Shown here: one piece after another, positions 1 through 7,556 of the stretch | How positions within the stretch are numbered: position 1 is the first letter of the stretch | Layout: each line of letters opens with the position of its first letter | Origin: Sciscionella sediminilitoris | Lineage (GTDB): Bacteria > Actinomycetota > Actinomycetes > Mycobacteriales > Pseudonocardiaceae | Length of the DNA: 38,205 nucleotides | Direction: 5' to 3' | NCBI RefSeq assembly: GCF_000737195.2 | Contig: NZ_JALM01000080.1 | Location: 1 to 38,205 of the forward strand | The notes under the pieces: generated by a model | Database searches by the model: none | Told to the model about the DNA's origin: nothing | What the model saw: only the letters and a program-made list of their open reading frames with translations | Program-made: the position numbers and the translations under genes

Positions 1-822
1 GCCGTCCATGGTGGTGGCGGCGCCGATTCCGTCGCGCAGGGCTTGTTCGGTCATGGTGACCATGATGGTGAACGGTTCGCCGCCTGATTCGGGAAGATTC
101 TCCGGATTCGCTGCGAGTTGGACGATCTCGGCGAACGCGTCCGCATCCCGTTCACCCGGGCAGCGAAGCTCCGGACTGTGAGCTTTGTTCAGCGCATCAA
201 GGACACTGCGCAGTTTCAACCCAGTCTCGTTGTCCAGGTGTCCTTCGATGAGCCAATCACTGTTGCGCTGCCGCAACCAGATCTCTCGGCGCGGGCGCAC
301 CGGATCATGATCATTGGGTTCCTGCCCATCCGGATCCAGACGGGCATGCAGCTCCCTAATCGGACGACTCAACCCACGCGGCCCGGTCTCACTAGCCACC
401 GTGGCCAAACACTTCTCCGCGATCGGCCACGATTCTCCGGTCAACACATCCGCGGGCAACTCGGCAGCGAACTTCCGGATCCGATCCACATGCTCAGCAC
501 CGACCTCGCCACGTGCATAGGCTTCCGCGGTATTCGGTAAATCCGGCGGCAACGGTTCACCACTGATCCCCAGCGAACCGAACAATGCCCGCGCACGCTC
601 GGCGATCCGGCGCGCCTCGGCCAAACCCACCCGCGCCACATCCTCGACCATCCGCGCAGGCGAACCCCGATACCCGAACTCCACCGCCGCACCGCGTTTA
701 TCAAGCAGCGCAACAAGATCCAGCATCTCCGCCTCCGCGCGCCGCACCACCACGGCCTGTTCACGGAGCCGATCAAGCAACTCCCGATTCGACAACATCG
801 CCGAACACTCCCCAGCGTTCAT
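1..822 (-). CDS. DUF222 / HNH endonuclease-type protein (partial, C-terminus off the left edge)
   Basis: The minus-strand frame is open from an ATG at 822 to the window edge (274 codons, no stop). The N-terminal part reads MNAGECSAMLSNRELLDRLR, followed by an Ala/Arg/Glu-rich helical region and a stretch around RREIWLRQRNSDWLIEGHLD, which is typical of the actinobacterial DUF222 (13E12-repeat) family. These proteins usually end in an HNH nuclease domain, which here would lie outside the window, so nuclease activity cannot be judged. An ATG eight codons further in (after GGGGAG) is an alternative start. Codon use is visibly less GC-biased than in the genes to the right, fitting an accessory or repeat-family gene rather than part of the neighbouring cluster. 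Family assignment is fairly confident; function is unknown. Confidence 0.75.
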   Translation of the reverse strand, partial: MNAGECSAMLSNRELLDRLREQAVVVRRAEAEMLDLVALLDKRGAAVEFGYRGSPARMVEDVARVGLAEARRIAERARALFGSLGISGEPLPPDLPNTAEAYARGEVGAEHVDRIRKFAAELPADVLTGESWPIAEKCLATVASETGPRGLSRPIRELHARLDPDGQEPNDHDPVRPRREIWLRQRNSDWLIEGHLDNETGLKLRSVLDALNKAHSPELRCPGERDADAFAEIVQLAANPENLPESGGEPFTIMVTMTEQALRDGIGAATTMDG

Positions 823-829
823 AATCTCT

Positions 830-838
830 ATACTACCA
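830..838 (-). promoter_or_regulatory. Possible extended -10 element of the DUF222 gene
   Basis: On the minus strand TGGTAGTAT fits an extended -10 (TGn plus TAGTAT) that ends 8 bases before the ATG at 822. A transcript starting about 7 bases downstream would begin at or next to the start codon, so the message may be leaderless. No convincing -35 at normal spacing was seen. Confidence 0.35.
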
Positions 839-991
839 GACAACTGGGCTTCACTCGGCAATTTCATCGAAATCGCCCGAATGGACTAGGTCTTGTCGGA
901 TAAATGTCGGATCCGGGCGATGACGGCGTTGAGGAGAAGTACCGGCAGACTCACAGTTGCGCGAGCGACTCTGGTGCACCTCCTTTCCCCT

Positions 992-1022
992 TTGACCTCC
1001 ACTAAGGTTGAGGTTCAATACT
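992..1022 (+). promoter_or_regulatory. MerR/SoxR-type promoter-operator upstream of the MBL-fold gene
   Basis: A -35-like TTGACC (992-997) and a -10-like AATACT (1017-1022) are separated by 19 bp, the overlong spacing typical of MerR-family promoters. The spacer holds an imperfect 20-bp inverted repeat at 995-1014 (arms ACCTCCAC and GTTGAGGT, 7 of 8 positions complementary). This matches the general ACCTCAA-n-TTGAGGT form of SoxR/MerR operators. The predicted transcript would start around 1028-1029, at the ATG. No MerR-family gene lies in the window, so the regulator must be elsewhere. Confidence 0.6.
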
Positions 1023-1027
1023 TGGTC

Positions 1028-1849
1028 ATGACCATCTGGATTTGTGCCACCTGCGGCGTCGAACACCCCGATTCGCCGGAGCCGCCGCCCGGTGACTGCG
1101 CGATCTGCGCCGATGAACGTCAATACATTCCGCACGAAGGTCAGAGCTGGATCAGCCTGGACCAGCTCTCCGCGCAGCCACACGCAACCGTGCACCGGGA
1201 GCACGGCTTCGGCGTGCACGCGCTCTATCGCGAGCCGGAGTTCGCCATCGGACAACACAGCTACCTGGTGCAGACCGCCGAGGGGAATCTGCTGTGGGAT
1301 CCGCCGAACTATCTGGACGCCGAAATCCTGGCCATAGTACGGAAACTGGGTGGTGCGGCCGTGATCGCGGCCAGTCATCCGCACATGTTCGGTTCGCAGG
1401 TCAGCTGGAGCACCGCCCTTGGCGGGGCCCGGGTACTCGTCAACGCCGCCGACCGCGCCTGGGTGCGCCGCGCGGACGCGGCCATCGAGTCATGGGATGA
1501 ACTACTCGCCCCGCTTCCCGGGATCACACTGGTGAGGTTGGGCGGGCATTTCCCGGGCAGCGCGGTCGCCCACCTCGATGATGCGGCGGGCGGCACGCTT
1601 CTGGTCGGGGACACCATCGGCGGGGCCGCGGCCGAAGGCTGGCTGACTTTCCTGCGCAGCTACCCCAACCGGATCCCGTTGTCCGCGAACATTGTCCGCA
1701 GGATCGCCGACAGTCTCGAACCTTACGCGTTCGAGCGCTTGTTCGGTCTCGGCGGCAAAGCGATCCGGCACGGTGCCGCGCACGCGGTGCGGCGCTCCGC
1801 TCAACGCCATATCGACCGGGTCACCGGCGCTCACGACGAGCTCACGTGA
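1028..1849 (+). CDS. MBL-fold metallo-hydrolase with N-terminal Cys4 zinc-ribbon-like segment
   Basis: 273 aa. The N-terminus MTIWICATCG, with a second CAIC pair near residue 30, looks like a small rubredoxin or zinc-ribbon element. It is followed by a metallo-beta-lactamase-like fold with ASHPHMFGS (the divergent counterpart of the HxHxDH motif), GGHFPGSAV (third metal-ligand region) and LLVGDTIGG (metal-bridging Asp region). The ATG at 1028 was chosen because homology-like sequence starts exactly there and the MerR-type promoter would initiate transcription at that base. There is no Shine-Dalgarno sequence, consistent with a leaderless mRNA. In-frame codons further upstream look non-coding. 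It is convergent with the flavin hydroxylase gene. Substrate unknown; the operator type suggests induction by redox-active or electrophilic compounds, which is inference. Confidence 0.75.
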   Translation: MTIWICATCGVEHPDSPEPPPGDCAICADERQYIPHEGQSWISLDQLSAQPHATVHREHGFGVHALYREPEFAIGQHSYLVQTAEGNLLWDPPNYLDAEILAIVRKLGGAAVIAASHPHMFGSQVSWSTALGGARVLVNAADRAWVRRADAAIESWDELLAPLPGITLVRLGGHFPGSAVAHLDDAAGGTLLVGDTIGGAAAEGWLTFLRSYPNRIPLSANIVRRIADSLEPYAFERLFGLGGKAIRHGAAHAVRRSAQRHIDRVTGAHDELT

Positions 1850-1869
1850 ACCACGCGCAGCCGCTCCGG

Positions 1870-3057
1870 CTACACCGCCACGCGGGCACCGCCGAACACC
1901 CGGTCCCCGTGCATCCACGCCACATAGTCGTGCAGCTCGGTGACGGACATGGCGGACAGTACTCGGTTCCGAGCCTGCGCGCGCTCGCCTTCGGGGTGCC
2001 AGAGCTGGATACTTTCCCTTGCCAGTGCCTGGATCCGGGCGGTCCGCTCGTAACGCGCGGCGTTGTAGGCGCGGAATTGCTCGGCCAAGTCGCCGGGTTC
2101 ACCGAGCAGATCGCCGAGCACGACGGCATCCTCGAGGCCCATGCAGGCTCCCTGCGCGGCGTAGTGCAGCATCGGATGCGCGGCGTCGCCGAGCAGCGCC
2201 ACGCGCCCGTCCGTCCAGTCGCGCACCGGATCGCGGTCGACGAGCACCCAGGTTCTCCAGTCGTCACCGAGTTCGAGCAGCCGCCGCGGAACCGGGCCGA
2301 GGACGGCGAATTCCGCACGGACGCGATCGTGCCCGACGGGAACACCGGCGAACGCGGTGCTCGCCCCGTCCTGGCTGCTGGCCGCGAGATTCAGGTACGT
2401 GCCACCGGCGATCGGGTAGTGCACGAAATGGCATTTCGGACCGGCCCACCAGGTGACCGCGTTCCACCGCAGCTCTTCGGGAACCCGCGCCATCGGAATG
2501 ATCGCGCGATAGACGGTGATCCCGGAAATCCTCGGCTCGCCGTCGCCGATCAGCTGCCGCCGCATCGCCGAGTTGATGCCGTCGGCGCCGATCACCGCGT
2601 CCCCGGTGATCTCCACGCCATCCTCGAGCACAGCGCTCGCCCCGGCCACGTCCTGCCGGTACCCCACAACGGTCTGATTGCTGCGCAGTTCGATCAGCCC
2701 GGATTCCCGGCATGCGGCGAGCAGCAACGAGTGCAGATCGGCCCGGTGCACCACGACATACGGATTGCCGAACCTGCGGCGGTACACACCGGTGAGCGGC
2801 ATACTCGTCACCCGCTCGCCGGTGATGCCGTCCATGAACCGCAGTTCGTCCACGTTCACCGCGCGGGCGCGCACGGCATCGCCGAGTCCGAGACGGTCCA
2901 GCGCATGGATACCGTTCGGGGCGAGCTGGATGCCCGCGCCGATCTCGGCGAACCGGTCCGCACGTTCGAGCACCACCACCCGGTGATCGTGCTCCGCGAT
3001 GGCGATGGCCGCGGCAAGTCCACCGATCCCGCCACCGACGACGACGATTTTCGACAC
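1870..3057 (-). CDS. FAD-dependent aromatic-ring monooxygenase (salicylate / 3-hydroxybenzoate hydroxylase type)
   Basis: 395 aa, GTG start at 3057 preceded by a strong GGAGGAG. It has the class A flavoprotein hydroxylase layout: N-terminal dinucleotide-binding motif GGGIGGLAAA, the 'DG' motif around VIGADGINSAMRR, and the FAD-binding LLGDAAHPMLHYAAQG near residue 300. Such enzymes use NAD(P)H and O2 to hydroxylate phenolic or benzoate rings, sometimes with decarboxylation. It is the last gene of a three-gene unit behind the SRPBCC and adenylate-forming genes (15-nt gap to the latter). In this cluster it could hydroxylate a 3-hydroxyanthranilate-derived ring, a role comparable to the ring hydroxylase of cremeomycin biosynthesis. 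Family is confident; the substrate is inference. Confidence 0.85.
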   Translation of the reverse strand: MSKIVVVGGGIGGLAAAIAIAEHDHRVVVLERADRFAEIGAGIQLAPNGIHALDRLGLGDAVRARAVNVDELRFMDGITGERVTSMPLTGVYRRRFGNPYVVVHRADLHSLLLAACRESGLIELRSNQTVVGYRQDVAGASAVLEDGVEITGDAVIGADGINSAMRRQLIGDGEPRISGITVYRAIIPMARVPEELRWNAVTWWAGPKCHFVHYPIAGGTYLNLAASSQDGASTAFAGVPVGHDRVRAEFAVLGPVPRRLLELGDDWRTWVLVDRDPVRDWTDGRVALLGDAAHPMLHYAAQGACMGLEDAVVLGDLLGEPGDLAEQFRAYNAARYERTARIQALARESIQLWHPEGERAQARNRVLSAMSVTELHDYVAWMHGDRVFGGARVAV

Positions 3058-3072
3058 TCGTTCTCCTCCGGC

Positions 3073-4647
3073 TCAGGCTGGCTGGCTTCGGGATGTCAGC
3101 AACCGGGCCAGTTCCAATCGCTTGATCTTCACCGTCGCGGTCTGCGGCAGGTCCTCGAGCCGCCAGTGCACGGGATCCGCCATCGCCGGGAGCCCGGAGG
3201 CCGCGGCGCGCCAGGCCTCGTGATCGAGCGGCTGATCGTCCTTGGTGCACACGATGGGCACCGCTTTCCCGCTCTGCCCCGGAATGATGATCACCTCGGT
3301 GAGTTCCTCCAGCCGCGCGAACAGCGCGTCCTCGGCCGCCAGGGTGCTGCCGAAGCCCTCGATCACGTCCACCTCCCGGTCGAGCAGGTGCACACAACCG
3401 AGCCGGGTGCGGTACCCGACGTCCCCCATCCGCCACCAGCCGTCCGCGGAAACCTGTCTGTCGTACCGGTTCTGCTCGCCGAGGTAGGTCACGATCCGGC
3501 CATCGCTGCGCACCTCGATATAGCCGGGGTTCGCCGCCGAGGGCCGCCCGCCGTCCCTGCTCACCACGCGGACCGAGGTCATCCCGGGAACCGGCCAGCC
3601 GACACATCGCCCGTCGGTACCCAACCGCTTGCGTTTGGTGTAGCCACGCATGACCGCGGGGCCGACCTCGCTCTGCCCGTAGATCTGGCCGAACATCGGC
3701 GCTCGGCGCTCGCTCGCCCGCAGCAGCCGGTGCATGGTTCGCGGGTGGATGGCATCGAAGGTGCTGCTGAAGAATTTGACGTTGGCGAACGGTTTGCGCG
3801 GATCCTCGGCGAGCGGTTCCCATGCCATGTAGGAATTCGGGTGCGCCTCCAGGATTCCCGGTCGCAGCCGGGCGAACATCTCGGCGACGTGCTCCGGGGT
3901 GGCATCGGCGAGCACGACGATCGGGTACCCGCGGTGCAGCGAGATGGCCAGCGCGGTGATCAGCCGGGAGTGCACGAAGGACACGTGGATCGCGATCGTC
4001 TCACGGTTGCGCAGGATCGGCCAGGTCACCGTCGCTTGTGGACGGTAGCGGGCCTGCAGGGTGCGTCCGGTGTGTACGGCCAGTTTCGGGGTTCCCGTTG
4101 TCCCCGAGGTGTGCGTCACCAGCGTGGGATGCTCGGCGGGCATGGTCACCGCGGGGACCCGCGGTGCCCCGGCGAGCGCCCGCAGTTCGGTGGTGTCCGG
4201 GTGACTGCCCGAGGCGAGCAGCACCCGGTTCGCCAGCGCGAGGACCGAATCCGGTAACTCATCGTCCAGTTTGGACTGGTCGGTCAGCAGCACCGCGGGC
4301 TCGATGCGGCGCAGGAGTTCGTTCACCGTGGCACCGTCGAGTTTCGGGGAGAGCATGACCGGGACCGCGCCGATCCGGGCGATCGCGCAGGCGAGCAGGG
4401 TGAGATCGAAGCCCTCGGACTTGTACACCACGACCCGGTCTCCCGGGCGGACTCGCACCGACCAGAACCGGGATGCGATGTCCGCGACCAGATCCGCGAC
4501 CTCCGGGATCGTCGCCCGCCGCCCCAGCCCGGGCGCGATGTCCAGATCGTGATCGAGAATGAGCACATTCGCCGGATGTGACGCCGCGGCGCGCTCGAAC
4601 AGCGTGCCCAGCTGGATACCACGGTTCATAATCCGCTGCAGGAACAT
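3073..4647 (-). CDS. Adenylate-forming (ANL) ligase; candidate aryl-amine diazotase (CreM-like role)
   Basis: 524 aa. Core motifs of the acyl-CoA synthetase/NRPS adenylation superfamily are visible: the phosphate-binding THTSGTTGTPK around residues 178-188, the IYGQSEVGP motif, DGWWRMGDVGYR with the ribose-binding Asp, and a C-terminal ATVKIKR that carries the usual catalytic Lys. No acyl-carrier or NRPS domain is attached and no carrier-protein gene is nearby. In cremeomycin biosynthesis a member of this superfamily (CreM) uses ATP to activate nitrite for diazotisation of an aminohydroxybenzoate. Because this window also holds a CreD/CreE-like nitrite module, that role is a reasonable hypothesis. 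A conventional aryl-acid:CoA or amide ligase remains possible. It sits between the SRPBCC gene (9-nt gap) and the flavin hydroxylase (15-nt gap). An internal ATG six codons on is an alternative start. Confidence 0.8.
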   Translation of the reverse strand: MFLQRIMNRGIQLGTLFERAAASHPANVLILDHDLDIAPGLGRRATIPEVADLVADIASRFWSVRVRPGDRVVVYKSEGFDLTLLACAIARIGAVPVMLSPKLDGATVNELLRRIEPAVLLTDQSKLDDELPDSVLALANRVLLASGSHPDTTELRALAGAPRVPAVTMPAEHPTLVTHTSGTTGTPKLAVHTGRTLQARYRPQATVTWPILRNRETIAIHVSFVHSRLITALAISLHRGYPIVVLADATPEHVAEMFARLRPGILEAHPNSYMAWEPLAEDPRKPFANVKFFSSTFDAIHPRTMHRLLRASERRAPMFGQIYGQSEVGPAVMRGYTKRKRLGTDGRCVGWPVPGMTSVRVVSRDGGRPSAANPGYIEVRSDGRIVTYLGEQNRYDRQVSADGWWRMGDVGYRTRLGCVHLLDREVDVIEGFGSTLAAEDALFARLEELTEVIIIPGQSGKAVPIVCTKDDQPLDHEAWRAAASGLPAMADPVHWRLEDLPQTATVKIKRLELARLLTSRSQPA

Positions 4648-4656
4648 TGCGCCGCC

Positions 4657-5199
4657 CTATCGCTTTTCGATGACGTTTTTGATGCGTTCCAGGGTCGCCG
4701 TGATATCTCGTTCCAGTTTCGCGCCCCATTCGGTGAAGAATCGCCGCTGCTCCGCCTCGGTCATTTCGGCGGTGATGCTTCGGATTCCCTCGGTGGCCGT
4801 CCCCATGTGGAAGGCGTGCGTGAGTACGCAGCCGCTTCCGGCCGCGGCGAGTTCGAACGACCACACGCTGTCCTGCGCCGTCCCGGCCTTGGTGCGGATC
4901 GCCCAGCGAAAGACCCGGCCGGGTTCGGCGGCGATCACCTCGGCGTCCGTTGTCCAGTCCCCGCGCACGACCGGTGCCCAGCCGACTACGTCCGGCTCGC
5001 GGTGATTCCGGCCGCGGAACACCGAACCGACCGTGGCCGGTGCACCGGAAACCCAGGTGCCGCCCCGGCATTCCGCGCTCCACTCGGCGGCGCGCGGCAT
5101 ATCGCTGACCACCGCGTAGACCTCGCCGGGGGACGCGGAGACGCGAATATCGGCCCGGACCCGGAACAGCGGTGCTTTCGTGGTTTTCGACTGCGGCAT
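4657..5199 (-). CDS. SRPBCC (START/Bet v1-like) family protein
   Basis: 180 aa. The N-terminal strand VRADIRVSASPGEVYAVVSD and the later 'WSAECRGG', 'GSVFRGRNH' and 'PGRVFRWAI' segments are the usual pattern of SRPBCC small-ligand-binding barrels (polyketide cyclase/dehydrase-like or COG3832-like). These proteins bind hydrophobic or aromatic ligands and in clusters often act as cyclases, hydrolases or carriers. It is the first gene of the three-gene unit with the adenylate-forming ligase and ring hydroxylase, so it probably handles an intermediate of that branch. ATG 5199 is preferred because homology starts soon after it; a GTG at 5223 is an alternative. No clear Shine-Dalgarno precedes either. 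Confidence 0.75.
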   Translation of the reverse strand: MPQSKTTKAPLFRVRADIRVSASPGEVYAVVSDMPRAAEWSAECRGGTWVSGAPATVGSVFRGRNHREPDVVGWAPVVRGDWTTDAEVIAAEPGRVFRWAIRTKAGTAQDSVWSFELAAAGSGCVLTHAFHMGTATEGIRSITAEMTEAEQRRFFTEWGAKLERDITATLERIKNVIEKR

Positions 5200-5369
5200 G
5201 GTTGAATTGTCGCCCGCGCGCACCGGCGCCGGTCAACGCGCGAAACCGGGGTAAATCAGCTCGCCGATAATCTGTCAGTATTCCCCGCGGATTCCGCCGC
5301 TACCTGACATATTCCCGTTCGGATCCGAACCCGGTCACGGTACGGATTCTAGAGTGTGCGCATGCGAAA

Positions 5370-5408
5370 GCCCGGGTACCCGATGTGTTCGGCATCGGGT
5401 ACCCGGGC
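5370..5408 (-). terminator. Strong hairpin terminator downstream of the VOC gene
   Basis: A perfect 16-bp inverted repeat (GCCCGGGTACCCGATG at 5370-5385, complement at 5393-5408) has a 7-nt loop. It begins 13 bases past the stop of the VOC gene on the minus strand and is followed there by only a short CTTTCG, so it is a GC-rich, T-poor terminator. It separates the RHH-VOC unit from the SRPBCC operon. Confidence 0.75.
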
Positions 5409-5421
5409 GCGGTCCGCGCGG

Positions 5422-5763
5422 CTACTTCTTGGCCGGCGCCTGAATGCTCCAGGTGCGGCCGTCCGGGTCCCGCACCTTCATCTCCTGGGTGCCGTAGTGG
5501 GTCGGCTCGAACGGCGTGACCACCTCGACCCCCTCGCCCAGCTGGAACTCCTCCGCGCTCGCGGTGCGCAGCACCACCTCGGTACGCGGATCCTGACTCT
5601 CGGGTACCTCGATGAGCAGCAGATAGGGGCCGTCACCGTTACGCAGCATCCCGGAGCCGTCCTCGGTCTCGAACTCCACCTTGTATCCAAGGGACTGGAA
5701 GAACTTCGCGGCCTTCCCCCAGTTGTGCGTCTCGATGTACAGGCCTTCGATGCCCTCGGTCAT
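5422..5763 (-). CDS. VOC superfamily (glyoxalase / bleomycin-resistance type) protein
   Basis: 113 aa, a single VOC unit of about the usual one-domain length. It starts MTEGIEGLYIETHNWGKAAK, a beta-strand followed by helix as in VOC proteins, has 'FFQSLGYKVEF' in the middle, and ends with VRDPDGRTWSIQAP, the typical last strand (DPDGx). Members include glyoxalases, ring-cleavage dioxygenases and antibiotic-sequestering proteins. It follows the small ribbon-helix-helix gene by 6 nt and faces away from a drug exporter gene, a context that suggests detoxification or self-protection. That role is inference. Confidence 0.8.
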   Translation of the reverse strand: MTEGIEGLYIETHNWGKAAKFFQSLGYKVEFETEDGSGMLRNGDGPYLLLIEVPESQDPRTEVVLRTASAEEFQLGEGVEVVTPFEPTHYGTQEMKVRDPDGRTWSIQAPAKK

Positions 5764-5769
5764 ACCGGA

Positions 5770-5940
5770 TCAGTCCTTTCTCGCGGGAGTCTCGTCTTGT
5801 TCGTGCGCGGAGAGATACGTACGCAACGCATCGGCAACCAGGGCCGAGAGCGAGAGCTCGGCTTCGATGGCGTGGTGTTTGACCTGCCTGATGAGCTCGA
5901 GCGGCAGGTAGACATTGAACTGTTTGACGTCCTCTCCCAT
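5770..5940 (-). CDS. Small ribbon-helix-helix (CopG/Arc-type) protein
   Basis: 56 aa, ATG at 5940 to TGA at 5770. The translation reads [20 protein letters not shown], then [20 protein letters not shown] and a polar tail. This is the standard RHH pattern: a short beta-strand with alternating polar residues (KQFNVYLP), then two helices separated by a LSLSALV turn. RHH dimers bind short palindromes through the strand. It lies 6 nt upstream of the VOC gene, divergently from the DHA2 exporter, and the divergent spacer contains palindromes that could be its operator. Autoregulation with control of the exporter is the likely job, by inference from layout. Confidence 0.8.
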   Translation of the reverse strand: MGEDVKQFNVYLPLELIRQVKHHAIEAELSLSALVADALRTYLSAHEQDETPARKD

Positions 5941-5946
5941 AATAGG

Positions 5947-5966
5947 ATGCTAGCATACTACTATGC
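5947..5966. promoter_or_regulatory. Overlapping palindromes in the RHH/exporter divergent spacer (candidate operator)
   Basis: ATGCTAGCAT at 5947-5956 is a perfect 10-bp palindrome. GCATA at 5953-5957 is repeated inverted as TATGC at 5962-5966 after a 4-nt gap. The half-site TATGC/GCATA therefore occurs repeatedly within 20 bp, in a locally AT-rich patch 7 bases from the RHH start codon. This is the kind of short repeated half-site that RHH repressors bind cooperatively. Confidence 0.5.
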
Positions 5967-6005
5967 GCGGATTCGCGTGGAACGACTCGAGGAAGGCATC
6001 AGCCG

Positions 6006-7556
6006 ATGAACCGCCAATGGTGGACGCTCGTCGTGGTTTGCGCCGCGACGTTCATCCTGTTGCTCGATGTCACGATCGTCGTCGTTGCCCTGCCCAACAT
6101 CCAGCACGATCTGCAGGCGAGTTTCAGCGGCCTGCAGTGGTTCACCGATGCCTACGCGCTGACCCTCGCCTCGGTGCTGCTCACCACCGGATCGCTTGCC
6201 GACCGGTACGGAAGGCGGCTGCTGTTCCTCATCGGGCTCACCGTGTTCACCATCGGTTCGCTGCTGTGCGGTATCGCGGCCGATGAACTGATGTTGATCC
6301 TTTCCCGTGCCGTGCAAGGGATCGGCGCCTCGATCCTGTTCGCCACCTCGCTGGCCCTGCTGGCCAGTACCTTCGCTGGCAAGCAGCGCGGGATCGCGTT
6401 CGGGGTGTGGGGCGCGGTCGCCAGCGTGGCCACCGCGCTCGGCCCGCTGCTCGGCGGTGTGCTCACCACCGGAATCAGCTGGCGCGGGATCTTCCTGGTG
6501 AACCTGCCGATCGGCATCGTGGCGTTCCTCATCGCGCTGCGCAAGGTGGACGAGTCCCGCGCGCCGTACTCCAGCCGGATCGACTGGCCCGGCATGGCCA
6601 CCCTCACGGCCGGGTTGTTCGGGCTGGTGTACGCGCTGATCCGGGCCAGCGCCTCGGGCTGGGGCGATGCCGGGGTGCTGATCGCCTTCGTGCTCGCCGC
6701 GGTGTTCCTCATCGCCTTCGTGGTGGTCGAACTGCGGGTGTCCGCGCCGATGTTCGACCTGACGTTGTTACGGATCCCGACATTCCTCGGCGGCTCGATC
6801 GCCGCGTTCACCATGAACGCCTCGATGTTCGCGATGTTCCTGTACCTGGTGCTGTACCTGCAGAACGGTCTGTCCTTCAGCTCGCTGGACGCGGGGGTCC
6901 GGCTGCTGGTGGCCTCCGGCTGTACGTTCGTCGCCGCGACCGTGGCAGGCCGGTTCGTGAGCCAGATCCCGGCGCGCTGGCTGGTCGGCGGTGGACTGGT
7001 GCTCGTCGGCGCGGGCCTGTTGCTGATGCGCGGGCTGAGCGCGGACTCCTCATGGACCCACCTCATTCCCGGTCTGATCGTCTCCGGGATCGGCACCGGA
7101 ATGGTCAACCCACCGCTGGCCTCCACGGCGGTCGGGGTGGTGCCGGTACAGCGTTCCGGTATGGCCTCCGGGGTGAGCCAGACCTTCCGGCAGATCGGCA
7201 TGGCGGTCGGAATCGCCTTGTACGGCTCGATTTTCGCCTCCGCGCTGTACGGGAACCTGGTCGGCAGGCTGGCTGGGCTTCCCGGGCCGCACGCGAGCGC
7301 CGAGCAGATCGCCGAGGCGGTCCGCAAGGGAACTCCCGCGAACGCGATAGCGAACGCCGCACCACAGGCACCGGAGCAGCTGGCGGGTGCGGTGCAGGCG
7401 AGTTACCCGGCCGCGGTGAACGTCCTGCTGCTCACCAGCGGACTGCTGGCGATCGTCGGCGGGCTGCTCGCGCTGATCCTCATCCGTGGCAAGGATTTCG
7501 TACCTCCGGCCCAGCCCAGTTCCGCCGGATCCCAGCAGCGGGCCGCGACGGGTTAG
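6006..7556 (+). CDS. DHA2-family (EmrB/QacA, 14-TMS) MFS drug exporter
   Basis: 516 aa. The start is supported by GAGGAAGG at 5989-5996. It begins with a hydrophobic helix containing LDVTIVVVALPNI (DHA2 motif D1), followed by WFTDAYALTLASVLLTTGSL and ADRYGRR (MFS motif A), RAVQGIGAS (motif B region) and LGPLLGGVLT (motif C of antiporters). About 14 membrane helices can be counted, with a short polar tail. These are proton-driven exporters of cationic, aromatic or antibiotic compounds. It is divergent from the RHH-VOC pair and overlaps the convergent Lrp-type regulator by 4 bases at the 3' end. It is the obvious candidate for product export and self-resistance. Confidence 0.9.
   Translation: MNRQWWTLVVVCAATFILLLDVTIVVVALPNIQHDLQASFSGLQWFTDAYALTLASVLLTTGSLADRYGRRLLFLIGLTVFTIGSLLCGIAADELMLILSRAVQGIGASILFATSLALLASTFAGKQRGIAFGVWGAVASVATALGPLLGGVLTTGISWRGIFLVNLPIGIVAFLIALRKVDESRAPYSSRIDWPGMATLTAGLFGLVYALIRASASGWGDAGVLIAFVLAAVFLIAFVVVELRVSAPMFDLTLLRIPTFLGGSIAAFTMNASMFAMFLYLVLYLQNGLSFSSLDAGVRLLVASGCTFVAATVAGRFVSQIPARWLVGGGLVLVGAGLLLMRGLSADSSWTHLIPGLIVSGIGTGMVNPPLASTAVGVVPVQRSGMASGVSQTFRQIGMAVGIALYGSIFASALYGNLVGRLAGLPGPHASAEQIAEAVRKGTPANAIANAAPQAPEQLAGAVQASYPAAVNVLLLTSGLLAIVGGLLALILIRGKDFVPPAQPSSAGSQQRAATG

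Noticed and set aside
875-960. Possible insertion-sequence end (CTAGGTCTTGTCGGATAA) upstream of the MBL gene
   Set aside because: It resembles the ends of some actinobacterial IS elements by eye, but no partner repeat, target duplication or transposase fragment is visible nearby.
1846-4257. Very long plus-strand open frame (803 codons) opposite the hydroxylase and ligase genes
   Set aside because: It is rich in His/Pro/Arg/Gly with no family pattern, and the opposite strand carries two clear enzymes with motifs and ribosome binding sites. It is an antisense shadow caused by high GC; similar shadows occur at 9363-11021, 12826-14673, 24547-26520, 29044-30903 and 30356-33265.
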